From: Acidimicrobiaceae bacterium
GTDB lineage: Bacteria > Actinomycetota > Acidimicrobiia > Acidimicrobiales > UBA8190
Assembly (NCBI GenBank): GCA_003151955.1
Contig: PLZB01000010.1
Location: 1-58,034 of the forward strand
DNA: 58,034 nucleotides
Direction: 5' to 3'
Below are positions 25,622 to 34,137 of the stretch, piece by piece. How positions within the stretch are numbered: the first letter of the stretch is position 1; every line of letters starts with the position of its first letter. The notes under the pieces are model-generated. The model ran no database searches and was not told the origin of the DNA. It saw only the letters and a program-made list of their open reading frames with translations. A program made the position numbers and the translations under genes.

Positions 25622-27255
25622 GCACACGGCAGCGGGTCGCCGTCGTGACGGGCGGCGGGGGCGGGATCGGCGGGGCCATCGCCGAGGAGCTGGGCCGGGA
25701 CGGCTGGTTCGTCGTCACCGTCGACCCCCTCGTCACCCTCGACGGCGCCGAGCAGCTCCCCGAGCCGGAGGAGACGACGGCGGGACGGATCGTGGCCGCC
25801 GGGGGGTCGGCTCGGGCCTCCGCGGTGTCGGTCACCGACGCGGAGGCGGTCGGCGGCCTCTTCCGGGAGCTGGCCGAGGAGCACGGCGGGCTCGACGCCG
25901 TGGTCAACGTGGCCGGCATCACCCGGCAGACCTACTTCGCCTCCGGCACCGAGGAGGACTGGCTGGCCGTCCTGGCCGTCCACCTCGAAGGCTACCTGAA
26001 CGTCCTCGACGCCGCCCTGCCCCTCATGGCCGCCGCCGGCCACGGCCGCATCCTCGGGGTCACGTCCGGCTCGGGATGGCGGGCCGCCGATGCCGGCGCC
26101 TACAGCTGCGCCAAGCGGGCCATCGCCGCCCTCACGTGGGAGCTGGGCCGCCAGGCCCCCCCGGGTGTGGCCGTGAACGCCGTCTCGCCCATCGCCGCCA
26201 CCAGGATGGTGGCCGCCGCCCTGGAGCGGGCCCGGCAGATGGGCGGGGCCTCCCGTGGGGGCGGGCTCTCCCTCTTCAGCACCATGCCCGGTCCCGAGCA
26301 CCTGGGGCCCCTGGGCGCCCACCTGGTCGGTGACGGCTTCGGCTGGTGCCGGGGCCGGGTCCTCTTCGCCGGCGGCCCCGAGGTGGCCGTGATCGACGAG
26401 CCCCACCTCCTCGAGGTGGTCCGCACCGACGGGGTCGTCTCCCTGGCCCGGGTCCTCGAGGCCGTCGTCCCCCGGGCCTTCGCCACGGCCGAGGCCAACC
26501 AGGCCAGCGACGGGGCCAGCAACCCCCGGTTCGGACCCATCTTCGACGAGCCGGCCTCCGCCGAGCCCACATCTTCCCCGGTCCGCTCCTGTGCCGTCGT
26601 CAGCGACCGGCCCCTCCTGGCCGCCTCGGTCAGCGCCGCCCTCGAGGCCCGGTCCCTCAGCTGCCACCCGGTCGAGGTCACCCGGGGCTTCGCCGATGCC
26701 GCCGCCGCCCTGGGGGCCCTGGTGGAGGCGACCGGCCCCATCGACGCCGTCGTCGTCGCCCCCGCCGGCCACGGGCCGGCCGCCGCCGCGACCGGCGGGT
26801 GGAAGGGCGTCCTGGCCGAGCACGGGGGGATCGTGGAGGACATCCATGCCGACGCCGGCTGGGCCCGGGCCGTGGCCGACTACGCCGCCGCCTCGGGCCG
26901 CACCGTCGCACTCGTGACCCTGACGGACGCCACCACGGCCGGGGGCCGGAGCCGGGCCCAGGCCTCGACCCAGCTGGCCCGGGCCGCGGCCGGGGCCACC
27001 GAGGGCCGGGTCACCGCCTTCACCGCCGGCATCGAGGCCTCCGAGGACGACGCCGCCCGTCCCGTCGGTGCGCTCGTCGCCCACCTGCTCGGCCACCCCG
27101 AGGCCACCGCCCTGGCCGGGGCCGAGCTGGTGGTGGGCGCCGGCTGGCTCGGGCTCCGGAGCCACCCCCGACCCATCGGGACCGTCACCTACGGGGGTCC
27201 CGCCGTCCCCGACTGGCTCGACACCACTCTCCAGCAGGTCGTCGGGGCCCGATGA
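25618..27255 (+). CDS. two-domain SDR fusion protein
   Basis: A 545-residue protein whose GTG overlaps the monooxygenase stop (GTGA). Residues 1 to about 260 are a complete SDR: TGGGGGIGG cofactor motif, NVAGIT, Ser in GVTSGSG, and YSCAK with Tyr and Lys. Residues about 330-545 look like a degenerate second SDR-type alpha/beta domain (SCAVVSDRPLLAASV, then DAVVVAPAGHG) without an intact glycine motif or YxxxK. The first domain would oxidise an alcohol or reduce a ketone. The second is perhaps structural. A 1152-residue reading that starts inside the monooxygenase gene was discarded, because its first half is out-of-frame translation. Confidence 0.82.
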   Translation: MSTRQRVAVVTGGGGGIGGAIAEELGRDGWFVVTVDPLVTLDGAEQLPEPEETTAGRIVAAGGSARASAVSVTDAEAVGGLFRELAEEHGGLDAVVNVAGITRQTYFASGTEEDWLAVLAVHLEGYLNVLDAALPLMAAAGHGRILGVTSGSGWRAADAGAYSCAKRAIAALTWELGRQAPPGVAVNAVSPIAATRMVAAALERARQMGGASRGGGLSLFSTMPGPEHLGPLGAHLVGDGFGWCRGRVLFAGGPEVAVIDEPHLLEVVRTDGVVSLARVLEAVVPRAFATAEANQASDGASNPRFGPIFDEPASAEPTSSPVRSCAVVSDRPLLAASVSAALEARSLSCHPVEVTRGFADAAAALGALVEATGPIDAVVVAPAGHGPAAAATGGWKGVLAEHGGIVEDIHADAGWARAVADYAAASGRTVALVTLTDATTAGGRSRAQASTQLARAAAGATEGRVTAFTAGIEASEDDAARPVGALVAHLLGHPEATALAGAELVVGAGWLGLRSHPRPIGTVTYGGPAVPDWLDTTLQQVVGAR

Positions 27256-28121
27256 CGGCCCGGCCCAGCCGCATCGTCGACGCCCACGTCCATCTCTGGG
27301 ACCCGGCCCGGACCGACTGGTACCCCTACCTGGCCCGGCCGGCCGACCACGTCGCCGGGGGTGACGGCGCGAGGATGGCCCGGCGGTTCGACGTCGACAC
27401 CTACCGGGCCGAGACGGCGGGCTGGAACGTCGAGAAGTTCGTCAACGTCGCCGCCGCCACCGGCGGCCACTCGGTCGAGGAGACCCTCGAGCTCGATGCC
27501 GCCGCCGAGACCCGGGGCGGTCCCGACGCAATCATCGGCGGCCTCCCCCCAACGGCCTCGGTGGCCGAGGCCGTCGAGCTCATCGACCGGCAGATGACCG
27601 CCCCCCGGTTCCGGGGGGTCCGCCCCATGGGCGCCAACCTCGGTCCGGTCCCCGACACTGCCGTGCTGCGGGCGCTGGCCGAGCGGGACCTGGTCTTCGA
27701 GCTGCTGGCCCATCCCGACCAGCTCACCGGGGCGGCGGCCCGGCTGGCCGGCTTCGACGACCTGACCGTCGTGATCGAGCACGCCGGCTGGCCCCGGTCG
27801 GACTCGGAGGAGGAGCGGGCCCTCTGGCAGGCCGGCATCGAGGCGCTGGCCGGCCTCGGCGACCATGTCGTCTGCAAGCTCTCGGGCCTGGCCATGCCGC
27901 TGCGGTCGATGGCCGTCGACGCCCTGGCCCCCTGGCTCGAGGCCGCCATCGAGGCCTTCGAGGTCGACCGCTGCATGTTCGCCAGCAACTTCCCCGTGGA
28001 CTCCGCCCACGGCAGCTTCGACGACCTCTACGACACCTTCAGCACCGTCACCGCCGGGCTCGGGGACGCCTCCCGGGACAAGCTCTTCGCCGGGAACGCC
28101 GAGCGGGTCTACCGCTGCTAG
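27252..28121 (+). CDS. amidohydrolase-2 family, lactonase-like
   Basis: A 289-residue compact TIM-barrel amidohydrolase starting at an ATGA overlap with the SDR gene. The N-terminal DAHVHLWDP motif and the late FASNFPVDS motif match the COG3618 group, which includes fuconolactonase and 2-pyrone-4,6-dicarboxylate lactonase. A lactonase role directly downstream of a Baeyer-Villiger enzyme makes chemical sense: it would open the lactone. This is inference from family and context. It ends the three-gene operon and overlaps the convergent pseudogene by four bases. Confidence 0.85.
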   Translation: MTARPSRIVDAHVHLWDPARTDWYPYLARPADHVAGGDGARMARRFDVDTYRAETAGWNVEKFVNVAAATGGHSVEETLELDAAAETRGGPDAIIGGLPPTASVAEAVELIDRQMTAPRFRGVRPMGANLGPVPDTAVLRALAERDLVFELLAHPDQLTGAAARLAGFDDLTVVIEHAGWPRSDSEEERALWQAGIEALAGLGDHVVCKLSGLAMPLRSMAVDALAPWLEAAIEAFEVDRCMFASNFPVDSAHGSFDDLYDTFSTVTAGLGDASRDKLFAGNAERVYRC

Positions 28122-28990
28122 GTGTCGACCAGAAAGGCCAGGATGGCCGCCGGGACGGCCCAGGTGGAATCCGGGTTCTTGCAATCGAGAACGCTCCGGG
28201 TGGCCAGGATGCCCGTGAAATCCGAGGCTTCGACGGTGGCGGCTTCTGCTCGCCACTTCCCCCGGTCGACATACTTGCCCTCGACGGCGGTCCCGCAGAG
28301 AGATTCGGAGACGAAGTCGATCTCCTTCCGGTTGGGGGTCCGGAGGTAGAAGAGGGGTTCCTCGGCGGTCCAGGGCAGGCCCGAGGCGGCCGCCGATCTC
28401 CGGAGCGCCATTCCGATCTGCATCTCGGCCAGGACCGTGGTGTCGATGTCAGGACGGGCCGGGTTCCGGAGATGGGCCAGACGGGCGACGATCGGGTCGA
28501 TGGCGTAGAGCTTGTCCTGAGCCCGTTCCCGGGCCACCCAGCCCTTGTCGGCCTTCTGGGGGCAGGCCCACAACAGGTACGCGTCGCGGAGAGAGGCCAC
28601 GTGCTGAGCGACCGCCTCGTGAGAGACGTCGACGTCCCGGGCAATGTTGGCCATGTTCACCGGAGACGACATCGACTCCCACAGACGGGCCACCAGTGCC
28701 GAGGTCTGCGACTCGTTCAGTCGACTGGAGGCGAAGGCGTCCTCGTGGATCACAGGAAGATGTCGTTCACGAACCATTGGGGAACGGGTTGCGCGGCGTG
28801 AACGGCAGCGACCGAGGCGGGGAAGCCTCCATAGAGGAGATCGTGCTCCCACAGTCGCACCAGGTCATCGAGCCACGGGATCAGGGCCTCATAGGCGTTG
28901 CGGCCCACCTGGGTGCGGAGGTCGCCGATGGCGAGACGTGGCAGAGCATCGAGCTCCGGTTGGAGGATCTGGCAGAACGTCCGTCGCTGT
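28118..28990 (-). pseudogene. remnant of a DUF4143/AAA ATPase gene
   Basis: The 3' half of a COG1373-type gene (AAA ATPase with C-terminal DUF4143). From 28118 to about 28770 the frame reads through a winged-helix segment (IARDVDVSHEAVAQHVASL) and the nuclease-like C-terminus (EIDFVSESLCG, AVEGKY). Upstream, the coding sense continues in a different frame (LLYGGFPASVAAVH, PQWFVNDIF) until a TGA at 28751-28753, so a frameshift separates the two. The N-terminal P-loop ATPase is absent; similarity ends near 28990, beside a set of short repeats. Such genes are often mobile or defence-linked. Confidence 0.7.
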
Positions 28991-29062
28991 CCATCCCGTG
29001 CCGCGCCACCACGGATTTGACCTGGTCAACTCCCGGCCAGCCTGTCCCAGACGTGTGCTCAC

Positions 29063-29160
29063 TGAGCCATCATATCCAGAGGAATGTAGCCCCTTGAGCC
29101 ACTTCCACCCGGAGGAATGTAGCCCTTTTGGCCACCTTCACCCGCAGGAATGCAGGCCTA
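29063..29160. repeat. three imperfect 32-34 bp direct repeats
   Basis: Units begin at 29063, 29095 and 29129. Each has a TGRGCCA or TGGCCA start, a CACCCG-like middle and a GAATGTAGCC or GAATGCAGGCC end. The arrangement resembles the multiple terminal transposase-binding repeats of IS21-family ends, but no transposase is present. It lies at the truncated 5' side of the DUF4143 remnant, suggesting an old IS end that truncated the gene. Confidence 0.6.
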
Positions 29161-29177
29161 CGAGCCCGGGCGGTCGC

Positions 29178-29369
29178 TCAGTCCTCGAGGGTCAGCGCCT
29201 GCTCCGGGCAGTTGAGGACGCCGGTGCGGGCCGCCTCCTCCTCCCCGTCGGGGACGTCCTCGGCCAGGAGGATGCAGTGGCCCTGGTCGTCGGCGTCGAA
29301 GAGGCCGGGGGCGAGGGTGTAGCAGCGGCCGTGGCCCTGGCAGAGGTCGGGGTCGAGGTGGATCCGCAC
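29178..29369 (-). CDS. 3Fe-4S ferredoxin, P450 redox partner
   Basis: A 63-residue ferredoxin with cluster ligands Cys10, Cys16 and Cys54 (in NCPEQA). His13 stands where a 4Fe-4S ferredoxin has its second Cys, the pattern of single 3Fe-4S ferredoxins that serve actinobacterial P450s. It starts two bases after the P450 stop. It carries electrons to the P450 in the cytoplasm. No ferredoxin reductase is seen nearby. Confidence 0.92.
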   Translation of the reverse strand: MRIHLDPDLCQGHGRCYTLAPGLFDADDQGHCILLAEDVPDGEEEAARTGVLNCPEQALTLED

Positions 29370-29371
29370 GG

Positions 29372-30544
29372 TCAGGGGACGTCGAAGACGAGGGGGAGGT
29401 GGTGGAGGGAGCGGAGGCCGGAGGTGTACTCGAGGACGGTGTCGGGGGCGAGGCGGTAGTCGGGGATGCGGCGGTGGAACTCCCGGATGGCCACCCGGAG
29501 CTCGAGGCGGGCCAGGTGGGAGCCGAGGCAGCGGTGGACGCCCCCGCCGAAGGAGAGGTGGGGGTTGGGGTTCCGGCGGAGGTCGACGGCGTCGGCCCCG
29601 GGGTGGAGGGAGTCGTCGGTGTTGGCCGAGGCCAGGAGGAGCATGACCTGCTCCCCGGCCGAGATGGGGCAGCCCTCGATCTCCATGTCCTGCGTGGCCA
29701 CCCGGGCCACGGCCGGGACGGGGGACTCCCAGCGGAGGAGCTCCTCGATGGCGCTCGGGATGACCGTCTCGTCCTCGACGAGAAGCCGGAGCTCGTCGGG
29801 CTCCTGGGCCAGGTAGGCGAAGATGCAGTCGAGGGTGTCGGTCACGGTGTCGAGGCCGGCGATGATGAAGAGGTACATGACGTCGAGGATCTCCTCGTCG
29901 GTCAGCCGGGTCCCGTCGATCTCGCAGGCCATGATCCGGGCCAGGAGGTCGTCGGTGGGCTCGACCCGGCGCTGGGCCAGGACCTCCTCGAAGTAGTCGT
30001 AGATGTCCTGGCCGGCCTGGGTCCGGGCCGGGGCCTGCTCCTCCATGGTGGCCCCCGGGGGCCGGATGATCCCGTCCTTCATGGCCAGGAACCGGTCGAG
30101 GTCCCCGTAGGGGAGGCCCATGAGCTCGAGGAAGACGGCGCAGGGGAGGGGGACGGCGAAGTCCTCGTGGAAGTCGCAGCTCCCCCTGGCGGCGAAGTCG
30201 TCGATGACGGCGTTGACCCGGGCCGCCACCTTGGCGTCGAGGGCGGCCATGTCCCGGGGGGCGAAGAGGGGATCGAGGACCCGGCGGTACTTCACGTGCT
30301 TGGGGGGGTCGATCTGGAGGGGGATGAGAGGGCGGATGTTCCCGAGGTTCACGGCCTCGGCCCCCGAGGAGAAGACGGCCGGCTTCCGGAGCGCCAGCTC
30401 GACGTCCTGGCGGCGGGTGACGAGACAGAAGTCCTCCCCGACACGGAAGACGGGCTGCTCCCGGAGCATCGCCGCCATGGCCCGGGGATCGTCCGAGGAC
30501 GCCAGATCGACATCGGCGGAGAACGTCACTTCCTCGGCGGCCAT
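29372..30544 (-). CDS. cytochrome P450
   Basis: A 390-residue bacterial class I P450. The I-helix oxygen-activation motif AGLDT is at 229-233, the ExxR motif EELLR at 267-271 and the haem-binding FGGGVHRCLG has proximal ligand Cys339. It is soluble, without a membrane anchor. It probably hydroxylates the substrate, feeding the SDR and monooxygenase steps. It is followed by its own ferredoxin. The ATG is preceded by an AAGGGGGG ribosome-binding site. Operator copy 8 is 63 bp upstream with TATCCT between, so it belongs to the same candidate regulon despite the intervening pseudogene. Confidence 0.93.
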   Translation of the reverse strand: MAAEEVTFSADVDLASSDDPRAMAAMLREQPVFRVGEDFCLVTRRQDVELALRKPAVFSSGAEAVNLGNIRPLIPLQIDPPKHVKYRRVLDPLFAPRDMAALDAKVAARVNAVIDDFAARGSCDFHEDFAVPLPCAVFLELMGLPYGDLDRFLAMKDGIIRPPGATMEEQAPARTQAGQDIYDYFEEVLAQRRVEPTDDLLARIMACEIDGTRLTDEEILDVMYLFIIAGLDTVTDTLDCIFAYLAQEPDELRLLVEDETVIPSAIEELLRWESPVPAVARVATQDMEIEGCPISAGEQVMLLLASANTDDSLHPGADAVDLRRNPNPHLSFGGGVHRCLGSHLARLELRVAIREFHRRIPDYRLAPDTVLEYTSGLRSLHHLPLVFDVP

Positions 30545-30607
30545 CGGCCCCCCTTTCGTCGCGGCAACCCCACCCTCCCCCGGGTCCCCGCCGCAGGATA
30601 GCGTTTC

Positions 30608-30623
30608 CTGACGTTCATGTCAG
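30608..30623. promoter_or_regulatory. palindromic operator, copy 8
   Basis: CTGACGTTCATGTCAG. It is 63 bp upstream of the P450 start and overlaps the last codons of the small membrane protein gene to its right. A TATCCT box follows on the minus strand. Confidence 0.75.
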
Positions 30624-31163
30624 CCCCGGGCCGGAGGTGAGGGTGGGGACGGCACCGGCCTCCTCCCGGTCGGGCCGGCAGATCCCGCAGGGCTCCATGG
30701 TGCCGAGGTCCCCCGGTCGGAGCGCCCGGAGGTGGTCCCGGTGGTGGGCCACGACGGGGCAGTCGGGGTCGTGGAAGACGGTCCCGGTGGCGGTGGCCAC
30801 CAGCCGGGTGGGACCTCCCCCGCCGGCCGGAGGGGCCAGCCGGTCGACGATGGCCAGGAGGGCACCCTCCATGACCCGGAGCTCCTCCTCGTGGTGGAGG
30901 TCGGCCTGGTCGTAGAGGCGGTAGAGCCAGTGGGCCCAGTAGAGGAGCCCCCCCAGGATCATGCAGCCCAGGCCGATGAAGGAGCCGCTCACCAGGTAGG
31001 GGATCTGCTGCTGGAGGTAGGGGGTGTGGGCCGACCCGTACCAGGCCAGGAGGATGATCACCACCCCGACGGGGACGAGGAGGGAGCCGGCCACGACCTG
31101 CCAGCTGTTGCGGAGGTCGGGCCGGCCGGGACCGTGCCGATCAGGTGAGGCCTCGGGCATCAT
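30615..31163 (-). CDS. two-helix membrane protein with C-terminal Cys/His motif
   Basis: A 182-residue protein with two transmembrane segments (about residues 20-42 and 54-78), then a basic/acidic helix and a small C-terminal module reading FHDPDCPVVAHHRDHL followed by EPCGIC. The spacing of one Cys, two His and a CxxC resembles the zinc-binding module of Ada-like proteins, so metal binding is plausible. The start overlaps the stop of the secreted-protein gene by four bases, placing it last in the ABC transporter operon. Function unknown. Confidence 0.75.
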   Translation of the reverse strand: MMPEASPDRHGPGRPDLRNSWQVVAGSLLVPVGVVIILLAWYGSAHTPYLQQQIPYLVSGSFIGLGCMILGGLLYWAHWLYRLYDQADLHHEEELRVMEGALLAIVDRLAPPAGGGGPTRLVATATGTVFHDPDCPVVAHHRDHLRALRPGDLGTMEPCGICRPDREEAGAVPTLTSGPGLT

Positions 31164-32656
31164 CGTCTCCTTCCGAGGAACTGCCAGCGGGCCGCCAGCA
31201 GGAGGGGATAGGCGCAGAGCAGGCAGAGGAGGAGTCCGAGAACGACCCAGCCGACCGGGACGGGGAGCCCGAGGCCGGGCAGCCGGCCCAGGCTGGCCAC
31301 CAGACCCGGGGTGACCGGGGAGGTGGTGGAGGCCGTGGTCCCCGGCCCGGTGGGGGCGATGGTGGTGGCGACGGTCCCGCCCCCCCCGAAGCCGACGGCC
31401 GGGAGGGCACCGCTGTCGGGGAGGGTGCCGGTGTCGGTCGGGGCACCGCCGTCGGGGAGGAGGGTCCCGGAGGCGGCCGCCGTGGCCCCGTCGACGAAGG
31501 AGGGGGCGACGGCGGCGCTGACGTCGGTGGCGGCCGACCCCAGGGTGATCTGGGAGGTCACCGTGTAGGTCCCGGCCGGGAGCCCCTGGTTCCCGAGGAC
31601 CGGCACCGGGATGTTCGGGACCCCGGGGACGACGGGGACGTAGATCTGCCGGCTCGAGCTGACCACGAGCCCACCGGAGTCGGCCACGGCCTCGGCCCCC
31701 TTGACGGTGGTGGAGGGGTCGGCCAGCCGGATGCTGATGCCGTCGGCGGCCAGGACCCCGTTCAGGACGGCCGAGGCCTGTTGGGCGGTGATCCCGGCCG
31801 TCCCCGTTCCCAGGGTGGCCAGGTGGATCCCGTCCCTGTCGATGGAGGCGGGGATGCCCGCCACGGTGACCTGGCCCACCTTGAGCGATGCGGTGGGGGT
31901 CCCGGTCGTCCCGTCCGAGGTCGATCCGGCCGAGCTGGTCAGCCCGGCGATCTCGACCACCCCGGCCAGGGTGATCCCCTTGAGCTCGGACCCGGCCGTG
32001 GCCGTCACCGAGGAGGCCCCGACGGCGACGCTGTCTGTGGACCGGGCCGAGGCCACCACTACGGGACCGGCCGGGGCCAGGGCCCCGAGGACGCCGGCCA
32101 GGGGCGCCGGGGCTCCCCCGGTGGCGGGGCCGGCGCTGAGCCGGGCGATGCTGGCCGTCACGGTCGAGCCCTCCGGCCCGGCGTGGGCGACGGCACTGGC
32201 CCCGGCCGGGGAGACCCCGGAACCGGTCGGGGGGTTCGGGCCGAAGCTGGCGTCGGTGCCCCTCCCCGGTGAGGTCGGGAAGCCGGCCCGGGCCAGGAGG
32301 GGGTCGTTGGGGACGGCCGAGGTGGCCCCGAACGTCTCGAGGAGGGTCCCGACGTTGGCGGCCAGGTCCCCCGGGTACCAGGGCGCCCCCAGGGCGGCCA
32401 CCACCGGACCGCTGCTGACGGTGGACCGGGCCAGGGCCAGGTCGTCCTCGACGAGGTTCCCGCTGACGGGGACGAGGCCGGGGACGTCTACGCCGAACTG
32501 GGCCCCGAAGGCCTGGGCCTCGGCGTCGTAGCCGGCCAGGCCGGCACCGGGGGCCGGATCGGCCCCGGCCGGGACGGCCCCGCCGACGGCGACCCCGGCC
32601 AGGGCCAGGAGGACGGCGGCGGAGAGCGGGCGGAGCGGACGGAGTGGTCGGGCCAT
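31160..32656 (-). CDS. secreted protein with C-terminal membrane anchor
   Basis: A 498-residue exported protein. A signal peptide (residues 1-32, ending AVPAGA) is followed by a long Gly/Ala/Ser/Thr-rich extracellular region with no recognised enzyme motif. The end is a Pro-rich stretch, a hydrophobic helix (WVVLGLLLCLLCAYPLLLAA) and an RRR tail. It would sit on the outer face of the membrane with its bulk outside. A longer frame extending right is antisense to the ATPase gene and was discarded. It lies 10 bp after the LivF-like ATPase and overlaps the next gene, so it may help capture substrate for the transporter. Confidence 0.8.
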   Translation of the reverse strand: MARPLRPLRPLSAAVLLALAGVAVGGAVPAGADPAPGAGLAGYDAEAQAFGAQFGVDVPGLVPVSGNLVEDDLALARSTVSSGPVVAALGAPWYPGDLAANVGTLLETFGATSAVPNDPLLARAGFPTSPGRGTDASFGPNPPTGSGVSPAGASAVAHAGPEGSTVTASIARLSAGPATGGAPAPLAGVLGALAPAGPVVVASARSTDSVAVGASSVTATAGSELKGITLAGVVEIAGLTSSAGSTSDGTTGTPTASLKVGQVTVAGIPASIDRDGIHLATLGTGTAGITAQQASAVLNGVLAADGISIRLADPSTTVKGAEAVADSGGLVVSSSRQIYVPVVPGVPNIPVPVLGNQGLPAGTYTVTSQITLGSAATDVSAAVAPSFVDGATAAASGTLLPDGGAPTDTGTLPDSGALPAVGFGGGGTVATTIAPTGPGTTASTTSPVTPGLVASLGRLPGLGLPVPVGWVVLGLLLCLLCAYPLLLAARWQFLGRRR

Positions 32657-32666
32657 GGTCGGCTCC

Positions 32667-33392
32667 TCAGTTCCCGAGGTAGGCGCCGAGGAGGCCGCCC
32701 CGGCGGATGTCGGCCGGTTCGCCGACGTCGACGACCCGGCCCTTGTCGAGGACGTAGACGAAGTCGGCCAGCTCCAGGGCGGCCTCGACGTACTGCTCGA
32801 CGAGCAGGATCGGTGTCCCCGCCGCGGCCCGGTCCCGGAGGGCCTCGAAGAGCCGGTCCACCACCAGGGGGGCGAGGCCCATGGAGATCTCGTCGACGAG
32901 GAGGAGCCGGGGCCGGCAGAGGAGGGCCCGGGCCAGGGCCAGCATCTGCTGCTCCCCCCCCGAGAGGCTCCCCGCCGTCTGCCGGAGCCGGGACCCGAGG
33001 ACGGGAAAGAGCTCGACGGCGCCCCCGACGGGGTCGACACCGCCGGCGACGGCGGTCCGGACCATCTCCAGGTTCTCCGCCACCGTCAGGCTGGGGAAGA
33101 CCCCCCGGCCCTCGGGGACGTGGACCACCCCGAGCCGGGCCACGGCGTGGGGGGGCCGGCGGTCCACCCGGATCCCGCCCACCCTGATCTGGCCGGCCTC
33201 GCTCCGGACCAGTCCCGAGACGGCCCGGAGGGTGGTGCTCTTCCCGGCCCCGTTGGGCCCGAGGAGGGCCACGACGGCCCCGGCCGGGACGACCAGGGAC
33301 ACCCCGGACAGGGCCCGGAGCCCCCCGTAGGAGACGGTGAGCCCCTCGAGCTCGAGGGCCGGCTCAGGCGACACCGGCGGTTCAGGCGACAC
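32667..33392 (-). CDS. branched-chain-type ABC transporter ATPase (LivF-like)
   Basis: A 241-residue ATPase with Walker [10 protein letters not shown], signature LSGGEQQM, Walker B LLLVDE and H-loop region ILLVEQYV. The LSGGEQQM signature and VPEGRGVFP are typical of LivF. I take the GTG at 33392, preceded by GGGAGAG and overlapping the LivG stop by 11 bp. A second in-frame GTG at 33374 is possible, because the N-terminus repeats VSPEP. It energises uptake through the fused permease. Confidence 0.88.
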   Translation of the reverse strand: MSPEPPVSPEPALELEGLTVSYGGLRALSGVSLVVPAGAVVALLGPNGAGKSTTLRAVSGLVRSEAGQIRVGGIRVDRRPPHAVARLGVVHVPEGRGVFPSLTVAENLEMVRTAVAGGVDPVGGAVELFPVLGSRLRQTAGSLSGGEQQMLALARALLCRPRLLLVDEISMGLAPLVVDRLFEALRDRAAAGTPILLVEQYVEAALELADFVYVLDKGRVVDVGEPADIRRGGLLGAYLGN

Positions 33393-34137
33393 TGGTCTCT
33401 CCCAGGTAGGCGGCCCGGACGGCCGGGTCGGCCCGGACCCCGGCCGGGGTCCCCTCGGCGATCCGCTCCCCGAAGTCGAGGACGGTGATCCGGTCGCAGA
33501 CCTCCATGACCAGGGCCATGTCGTGCTCGACCAGGAGGACGGCCGGTCCCCCGCCGGCACCGACCACCTCGAGGAGGACGTCCCGGAACCGGGCCGTCTC
33601 GGCCCCGTCGAGGCCGGAGCTGGGCTCGTCGAGGAGGAGGACCCGGGGACCGGTGCAGAGGGCCCGGCCCAGCTCCACCATCCGGCCCTGCCCGGTGGAG
33701 AGCTCCCCGGCGCGGCGGCCCAGGAGGGGGCCGAGCTCGAGGAGCTCCACCACCTCGGCCACCCGCCGGATCCGGTCCCGGCGGCCCCGGCCAAGGACGG
33801 CCCAGGGCCGGGCCGACTCCCAGGCCGCCGTCAGGTTGTCCTCCACCGTCATCCGGGCGAAGAGCTCGAGCCGCTGGAAGGTCCGGGCCAGCCCGGCCCG
33901 GCCCCGGCGGTGCGGCGGCCAGCCCGTCACATCGACCCCGCCCAGCTCGACCCGCCCGGTGGTGGGGACCTGGAGGCCGGTCAGGACGTTGAAGCAGGTT
34001 GTCTTCCCGGCCCCGTTCGGTCCGATGAGGCCGGTGATCTCCCCGGTCGGGACGGTCAGGTCGATCCCCGAGAGGGCCTGGAGCCCCCCGAAGCGGACCG
34101 ACACCCCGACGGCGGCCAGGGCCGGCTCAGGCCCCAC
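33382..34137 (-). CDS. branched-chain-type ABC transporter ATPase (LivG-like)
   Basis: A 251-residue ATPase. It has Walker [10 protein letters not shown], the LivG-typical [10 protein letters not shown] after it, signature LSTGQ, Walker [14 protein letters not shown] and the H-loop in LLVEHDM. It overlaps the permease gene by 11 bp upstream and the LivF gene by 11 bp downstream. These repeated overlaps point to one polycistronic message and coupled translation. Confidence 0.92.
   Translation of the reverse strand: MGPEPALAAVGVSVRFGGLQALSGIDLTVPTGEITGLIGPNGAGKTTCFNVLTGLQVPTTGRVELGGVDVTGWPPHRRGRAGLARTFQRLELFARMTVEDNLTAAWESARPWAVLGRGRRDRIRRVAEVVELLELGPLLGRRAGELSTGQGRMVELGRALCTGPRVLLLDEPSSGLDGAETARFRDVLLEVVGAGGGPAVLLVEHDMALVMEVCDRITVLDFGERIAEGTPAGVRADPAVRAAYLGETSVA

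Noticed and set aside
29063..29160. Three repeats considered as a short CRISPR array
   Set aside because: The repeats are imperfect and abut each other without unique spacers, and no cas gene is present.
31145..32531. Plus-strand frames opposite the secreted protein
   Set aside because: They are low-complexity mirror translation of a Gly/Ala/Thr-rich gene, with no start signal.
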